Origin: an uncultured Enterococcus sp.
GTDB taxonomy: Bacteria; Bacillota; Bacilli; Lactobacillales; Enterococcaceae
Assembly (NCBI GenBank): GCA_946409145.1
Contig: CAMJVA010000049.1
Location: 1-9,587, forward strand
DNA: 9,587 nt
Direction of reading: 5' to 3'
Made by a program: the position numbers and the translations under genes. The notes beneath the pieces were generated by a model. The model saw only the letters and a list, made by a program, of their open reading frames with translations. It was not told where the DNA came from and searched no databases. This document shows, one piece after another, positions 5,839 through 9,587 of the stretch; within the stretch, counting starts at the first letter, position 1; every line of letters starts with the position of its first letter.

Positions 5839-5944
5839 TTTAATGAGATTTTTTTTAGCAAAAAATCATGATATTCTTCTTTAAATGAGAGGTTTTGCGA
5901 CAAGAAACGTAATATGTCTTATTATATTTTGCAATGATAAGGCT

Positions 5945-6409
5945 TTATCTATTTTTAAACTTCAAGGCGCGGTCTACTTCTCGTTTTTGTTCCTTTCTTT
6001 TTAAGTCTTCTCTTTTATCATATTGTTTTTTCCCACGAGCTAATCCTACTAAAACTTTAGCATAACCATCTTTTAAATAAACTTTTAAAGGAACCAAGGT
6101 ATTGCCTTGCACTTTTAATTCCCCAATGAGTTTTTGTAGTTGTTTTTTGTGGAGTAATAATTTTCTCGATCGTAAAGGATCATGATTAAATAAATTCCCT
6201 TGATCATAGGGACTAATGTGAACATTCCATAAATAAGCTTCCCCATTTTGAATTTTCACGAAACCATCTTTTAAATTAATTTTCCCTTGACGAATGGACT
6301 TAATTTCCGTTCCTTTTAACACAAGTCCTGCTTCAATGGTTTCAATAATCGTATAATCATGATAGGCTTTTTTATTTTGCGCCAGTTGTTTGCCGCTTCC
6401 TTTTGGCAT
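5945..6409 (-). CDS. smpB: SsrA-binding protein SmpB
   Basis: Small basic cytoplasmic protein that binds the tRNA-like domain of tmRNA and brings it into the A site of stalled ribosomes, starting trans-translation. The 154-residue product has the typical family length. The OB-fold core carries LKGTEIKSIRQGKINLKDGF (31-50), the HISPYDQGNLFNHDPLRSRKLL region (64-85) and GYAKVLVGLARGKKQYDKR (115-133). The last contains the DKR motif (131-133) that leads the C-terminal tail into the mRNA channel, and the tail is lysine- and arginine-rich. The ATG at 6409 follows the rnr stop by 8 bases, and its ribosome-binding site (AGGTAGGG) spans that stop, which suggests coupling to rnr. In B. subtilis ssrA follows smpB; here it does not. 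Identity is certain. Confidence 0.98.
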   Translation of the reverse strand: MPKGSGKQLAQNKKAYHDYTIIETIEAGLVLKGTEIKSIRQGKINLKDGFVKIQNGEAYLWNVHISPYDQGNLFNHDPLRSRKLLLHKKQLQKLIGELKVQGNTLVPLKVYLKDGYAKVLVGLARGKKQYDKREDLKRKEQKREVDRALKFKNR

Positions 6410-6417
6410 TTAAATCC

Positions 6418-8805
6418 CTACCTTTTTTTCTTTTTACCTTTTACACCCTTGTAAAAAGGTTTATCATTTTTCTTTTTCTTCTTTCCTTTTTTAGCAAAAG
6501 GTTTTTCTGAGCTCTTCTCACTAGAAGCTTTAGAATAATTTTTTGTTTTTTCTTTTCCTCTACCTTTATGGCTATGGCTCCCTTTACTACTTCTTTGATT
6601 GTTCCCTTTATAATGACCTTTTCTTTGGCTACGTCCTGCTTTATTTTCATTGTCTTTACTTGTTCTGACGAGTTCAAAATCAATTTCTCGTAAAACAGGA
6701 TCCGCTTTAATGACTTTCACTGAAACTTTTTGGCCTAAACGATAAACCGCTCCAGTTCTTTCACCTACTAAAGACATTTTTCCTTCAATAAAATGAAAAT
6801 AATCTTCTGGTAAATTAGAAATGTGAACCAGACCTTCAATGGTATTTTCTAATTCTACAAATAAACCAAATTTTGTCACAGAACTAATGACTCCAGGGAA
6901 CACTTCACCCACATGATCTTGCAGAAATTCTGCTTTTTTCATACTGTCAACCATACGTTCAGCATCCACGGCTTTTCGCTCCATAGTAGACGCTTGTTGA
7001 GCAATATCTGGCAAATTAAGGGCGTATTGCGCCGTTTTTTCTTCATTTGGATGGGCATAATAATGAATGAGACGATGAACCATTAAATCCGGATAACGTC
7101 TAATAGGACTTGTGAAATGGGTATAATATTCTGCCCCTAAACCATAGTGTCCTAAATTATCTTCACTATATTTCGCTTGCTGCATACTTCTTAAAAGCAT
7201 GGTGGAAATTACTGGGGCTTCTGGTTTGTCTTTGACACTTTTAATAATGTCTTGTAAATCTTTAGGAGAAATATTTTTTTTCGTCCCATGAATTTTTAAA
7301 CCAAACAAACTAGCAAAGTCAAAAAATCGAGTTAATTTTTCTTCTTTTGGAGCTTCATGAATTCGATAAATAAAAGGCAAATGTTTAGACTCATACTCAT
7401 AAGCCACTGTTTCATTAGCCGCTAGCATAAAGGATTCAATCATTTTTTCCCCTAAGCCTCGTTCTCTTAAAACAATTTCTTCTGGGTGACCTTTTTCATC
7501 CACTAAAATTTTAGCTTCCCGATCTTCAAAAGAAATCGCCCCACGTTTTTGCCGCATGGTTTCTAAAATGTGGTGAAGTTCAGCCATGTCTTCAAACATA
7601 GGTACTAAAAAGTCATATTCTTTTCTCGTCACAGGATCTTTATCTTCTAAAATTTCATTCACAGCCGTATAAGTCATTCGGCGAACAGTTTTAATCACAC
7701 TGGGGAAAATAGCGTAAGAAACTACTTTTCCTTCTAAATTAATCTCCATTTCACAACTTAGAGTAAGGCGATCTACATTAGGATTTAAAGAACAAATACC
7801 ATTTGATAAACGTTGAGGCAACATTGGAATCACTCGATCCGTTAAATAAATCGACGTTCCTCTTAAATAAGCTTCTTGATCCATGGGAGAATTTTCCGTA
7901 ACATAATGACTCACATCAGCAATGTGCACTCCTAAAAAGAAGTTCCCGTTGTCTAATTTTTTCACTGTCACCGCATCATCTAAGTCTTTGGCTTCTGCTC
8001 CGTCGATAGTCACAATCAGTTGATCTCGCCGATCCACTCGATTAACTAATTCTTTTGGATCAATGACTTCTGGTGTTTTTTCTGCTTGTTCTAACACAGC
8101 TTTAGGAAATTTGGTTTCAATCCCTAAGGAAGTGATCAAAGATAAAATATCCATTCCAGGATCATTTTTATGACCTAAAATTTGGGTCACCACTCCTGTA
8201 AAAGAAGGGTTATCCTCATTTGGATATTGAGAAATAGAGACGGTGACAATATTTCCTTCAACAGGATGCAAACCCATTTCTAAAACAAATACTTTATACT
8301 GTTGTAATTTTTTTTCTTTTGGAATTAAGTAGCCTAAATAACCACTTTCTTCTTTTAAATCTTCACTATAAGGAAGAAACTCCCCCACAATATTTTCCAT
8401 GTGGCGTTTTTTAATACTTTTAATGACTCCTTGGGCTCCTTTTTCTAAAAAAGGATCTGCCGGTTGAACAATATCTACTTCCACAAGGTCTCCGTCTAAA
8501 GCGTTATTAATATCTTCTTTAGGAACATAAATATCTTCTTCTTCTGGATCATAAGTCACAAAACCAAAGCCTCGATCATTTAAACGAAGTGTTCCTTCTA
8601 AATATATTTCAGCTTTAGGGAGACGGATTTTACCTTTTTTGGTAAAAATAATACTGCCCTCTTTTTCCATTTGCCCACAAGCTTTAACTAAGATTTTAAA
8701 CTCGCCACTAGAAGTTAGTTGGAGAATTTTGGCTAAATCTTGTAAGGAAATGGCTCGCTGCTTTTCCCTTAAAGCCTGTAAAATTTTTTCTTTCATTGGG
8801 TTCAT
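6418..8805 (-). CDS. rnr: Ribonuclease R (3'-5' exoribonuclease, RNB family)
   Basis: Processive 3'-5' exoribonuclease that degrades structured RNA, takes part in rRNA quality control and removes non-stop mRNA during trans-translation. The 795-residue product has an N-terminal winged-helix-like region (about 1-65), cold-shock OB domains (about 68-225), the RNB catalytic domain (about 255-590), an S1 domain (about 630-715) and a lysine-, serine- and glycine-rich basic tail (about 717-795). The metal-binding aspartates are in IDGAEAKDLDDAV (D268, D274, D276, D277), and the conserved HFTSPIRRYPDLMVHR (563-578) follows. The S1 domain shows GLFVELENTIEGLVHIS. The ATG at 8805 overlaps the est stop as ATGA, with AAGGTG just upstream; a second ATG three codons on is less well spaced. 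The position between est and smpB is the usual Firmicutes context. Confidence 0.98.
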   Translation of the reverse strand: MNPMKEKILQALREKQRAISLQDLAKILQLTSSGEFKILVKACGQMEKEGSIIFTKKGKIRLPKAEIYLEGTLRLNDRGFGFVTYDPEEEDIYVPKEDINNALDGDLVEVDIVQPADPFLEKGAQGVIKSIKKRHMENIVGEFLPYSEDLKEESGYLGYLIPKEKKLQQYKVFVLEMGLHPVEGNIVTVSISQYPNEDNPSFTGVVTQILGHKNDPGMDILSLITSLGIETKFPKAVLEQAEKTPEVIDPKELVNRVDRRDQLIVTIDGAEAKDLDDAVTVKKLDNGNFFLGVHIADVSHYVTENSPMDQEAYLRGTSIYLTDRVIPMLPQRLSNGICSLNPNVDRLTLSCEMEINLEGKVVSYAIFPSVIKTVRRMTYTAVNEILEDKDPVTRKEYDFLVPMFEDMAELHHILETMRQKRGAISFEDREAKILVDEKGHPEEIVLRERGLGEKMIESFMLAANETVAYEYESKHLPFIYRIHEAPKEEKLTRFFDFASLFGLKIHGTKKNISPKDLQDIIKSVKDKPEAPVISTMLLRSMQQAKYSEDNLGHYGLGAEYYTHFTSPIRRYPDLMVHRLIHYYAHPNEEKTAQYALNLPDIAQQASTMERKAVDAERMVDSMKKAEFLQDHVGEVFPGVISSVTKFGLFVELENTIEGLVHISNLPEDYFHFIEGKMSLVGERTGAVYRLGQKVSVKVIKADPVLREIDFELVRTSKDNENKAGRSQRKGHYKGNNQRSSKGSHSHKGRGKEKTKNYSKASSEKSSEKPFAKKGKKKKKNDKPFYKGVKGKKKKR

Positions 8806-9545
8806 TTTGCACCTTCTCTTTGAATAAATGCTAGAACATCTTCTTCAAATTCTTTCTTTTGTTTTCCCACTGTTAAGACATGGGAACTTTTTTCGTACCA
8901 CTGAAAGGTCACTCGTTTATTTTCAGCAACTAATTGGGTGACACTTTTTAAAATATCTTTTGCTGGAATCATTTCATCAAGACCCGCTTGGGCAATGAAA
9001 AATGGCTGTTGGATTTTATTAAGCTCACTGGAAATAATTTCAGTGACTTCTTTAATCTCCTTAACTTGTTGAACAACTTCCTTTTCAATGGCGGTGAGTC
9101 GTTTTTCAAGGACTGTTTGCTCTATGTTTTGTTTTTCTAACAATAATTTAGCATACATTACAAAGCTACTGGGAACATTAGAGTGTTCTAGTGGATAAAT
9201 AGGAGAAGAAAAAACACCACCAGCCACTAAAGCGGGGTCATTTTTTTCCATTAAGTAAGTAGCAAAAATTCCGCCCATGGAAAGACCGAAAACATAAATT
9301 TTTTCAAATCCTTCATTTTTTAAAAACTGAAAGGCCTCTTCAGCTTCTTTGCGCCAATGATTGGGAGAAGAAGATAAAATATCTTCTGGATTATTAGTCC
9401 CATGTCCAGAAAAAACCGGAGCATAAACAGCATAACCATTTCTTTCTAATAATCGAGCGAGCATTCTCACATCATTAGGTGTGCCAGAATAGGCATGAAA
9501 TAACAGCACTGCTTCATTTCCTTGTTTTTCATAAATTGCTTCCAC
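8802..9545 (-). CDS. est: Carboxylesterase, Est30-type alpha/beta hydrolase
   Basis: Probable cytoplasmic carboxylesterase acting on short-chain esters; the natural substrate is unknown. The 247-residue product has no signal peptide or membrane segment. It shows the oxyanion region LLFHAYSGTPNDVR (14-27), the nucleophile elbow GLSMGG with Ser89 (87-92), the acid in QAGLDEMIP (Asp190) and the catalytic His in KSSHVL (His222). These match in order and spacing the Ser-Asp-His triad of Geobacillus Est30. The middle (about 120-175) is a charged helical cap region. The start is GTG at 9545 with a strong AAGGAGGAGA (9551-9560) just upstream. The stop overlaps the rnr start. In Firmicutes this gene commonly sits between secG and rnr, so secG probably lies just beyond the window. 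Family assignment is firm; the exact function is inferred. Confidence 0.92.
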   Translation of the reverse strand: MEAIYEKQGNEAVLLFHAYSGTPNDVRMLARLLERNGYAVYAPVFSGHGTNNPEDILSSSPNHWRKEAEEAFQFLKNEGFEKIYVFGLSMGGIFATYLMEKNDPALVAGGVFSSPIYPLEHSNVPSSFVMYAKLLLEKQNIEQTVLEKRLTAIEKEVVQQVKEIKEVTEIISSELNKIQQPFFIAQAGLDEMIPAKDILKSVTQLVAENKRVTFQWYEKSSHVLTVGKQKKEFEEDVLAFIQREGAK

Positions 9546-9566
9546 TGGTCTCTCCTCCTTTTTCTT

Positions 9567-9575
9567 ATTGTACCA
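9567..9575 (-). promoter_or_regulatory. Possible extended -10 element upstream of est
   Basis: The minus strand reads TGGTACAAT, a good extended -10 (TGnTATAAT with one change). The -35 position would fall beyond the window edge and cannot be checked. A start near 9560 would leave the ribosome-binding site at the very 5' end of the message, so est may instead be read from an upstream promoter, for example together with secG. Confidence 0.3.
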
Positions 9576-9587
9576 CGTCTTGAAACA

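Larger units (their letters stand above)
5538..5944. other. Intergenic region between smpB and atpB
   Basis: About 407 very AT-rich bases with no convincing gene. From the smpB side it contains AT-rich sequence without GC-stemmed hairpins (5750-5944), a probable terminator (5720-5749), two TTCAA/TTGAA inverted repeats (5687-5699 and 5625-5640), the atp promoter (5591-5619) and the atpB leader. A 9-base direct repeat occurs three times between 5671 and 5838. One 43-codon frame on the plus strand (5668-5799) is weakly supported. I find no tRNA, no tmRNA with its conserved T-arm and CCA end, and no atpI. Confidence 0.7.

Noticed and set aside
5847..5867. Hairpin GATTTTTT/AAAAAATC
   Set aside because: The stem is almost entirely A-T, is not followed by a useful U-tract on the minus strand, and is expected by chance in this sequence.
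5921..5926. Perfect TATAAT on the minus strand just after smpB
   Set aside because: There is no acceptable -35 at 16-18 bases and no extended -10; it would also start upstream of the probable terminator with no gene in between.
5538..5944. tmRNA (ssrA) gene in the gap after smpB
   Set aside because: The region is long enough, but it lacks a conserved T-arm, a CCA-ending acceptor stem and a recognisable tag-coding stretch, and is far too AT-rich.
6441..6683. Second minus-strand frame inside the end of rnr, lysine-rich
   Set aside because: It is the +1/-1 reading of the lysine-rich tail; A-rich codons give lysine in other frames as well. The rnr frame continues normally through it.
1..9587. 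Mobile elements, CRISPR arrays, defence or transfer genes
   Set aside because: I read all non-coding stretches and found no inverted terminal repeats, transposase-like products, spacer-repeat arrays or genes outside core housekeeping functions.

Overview
The window is an AT-rich stretch of a low-GC Gram-positive chromosome. Every gene I can support reads on the minus strand, so transcription runs from high to low coordinates. Protein sequence and gene order point to Lactobacillales, most likely Enterococcaceae. The c subunit closely resembles the enterococcal F-type sequence as I remember it, and the est-rnr-smpB order is the usual Firmicutes arrangement. I cannot fix the genus from sequence alone.

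Right part (9587 to 5945): a short leader with a strong ribosome-binding site, then est (Est30-type carboxylesterase, GTG start), rnr (RNase R) and smpB (tmRNA-binding protein). est and rnr overlap by 4 bases (ATGA), and rnr and smpB are 8 bases apart, so this looks like one translationally coupled unit. RNase R and SmpB work together in trans-translation: SmpB delivers tmRNA to stalled ribosomes and RNase R degrades the defective mRNA.

Middle (5944 to 5538): about 407 bases without a convincing gene. It holds a probable terminator for the smpB unit (5720-5749), short AT-rich repeats, and a good sigma-A-type promoter with an extended -10 element (5591-5619) for the ATP synthase operon. There is no ssrA (tmRNA) gene and no atpI gene here.

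Left part (5537 to 1): the F1Fo ATP synthase operon in standard order atpB(a)-atpE(c)-atpF(b)-atpH(delta)-atpA(alpha)-atpG(gamma)-atpD(beta). atpD is cut by the window edge after 295 codons; atpC should lie beyond. Key residues are present in a, c, alpha and the visible part of beta, so the enzyme is probably a functional proton-coupled ATP synthase/ATPase.

This is mostly ordinary core-genome content and I see no undescribed system. The points most worth a second look are: an Ala-for-Gly change in the c-ring packing motif (A16 and A18), a terminator-like hairpin just after atpE inside the operon, three TTG starts in the operon (two fix gene starts and one corrects atpA), and a 9-base direct repeat present three times in the gap upstream of the operon.
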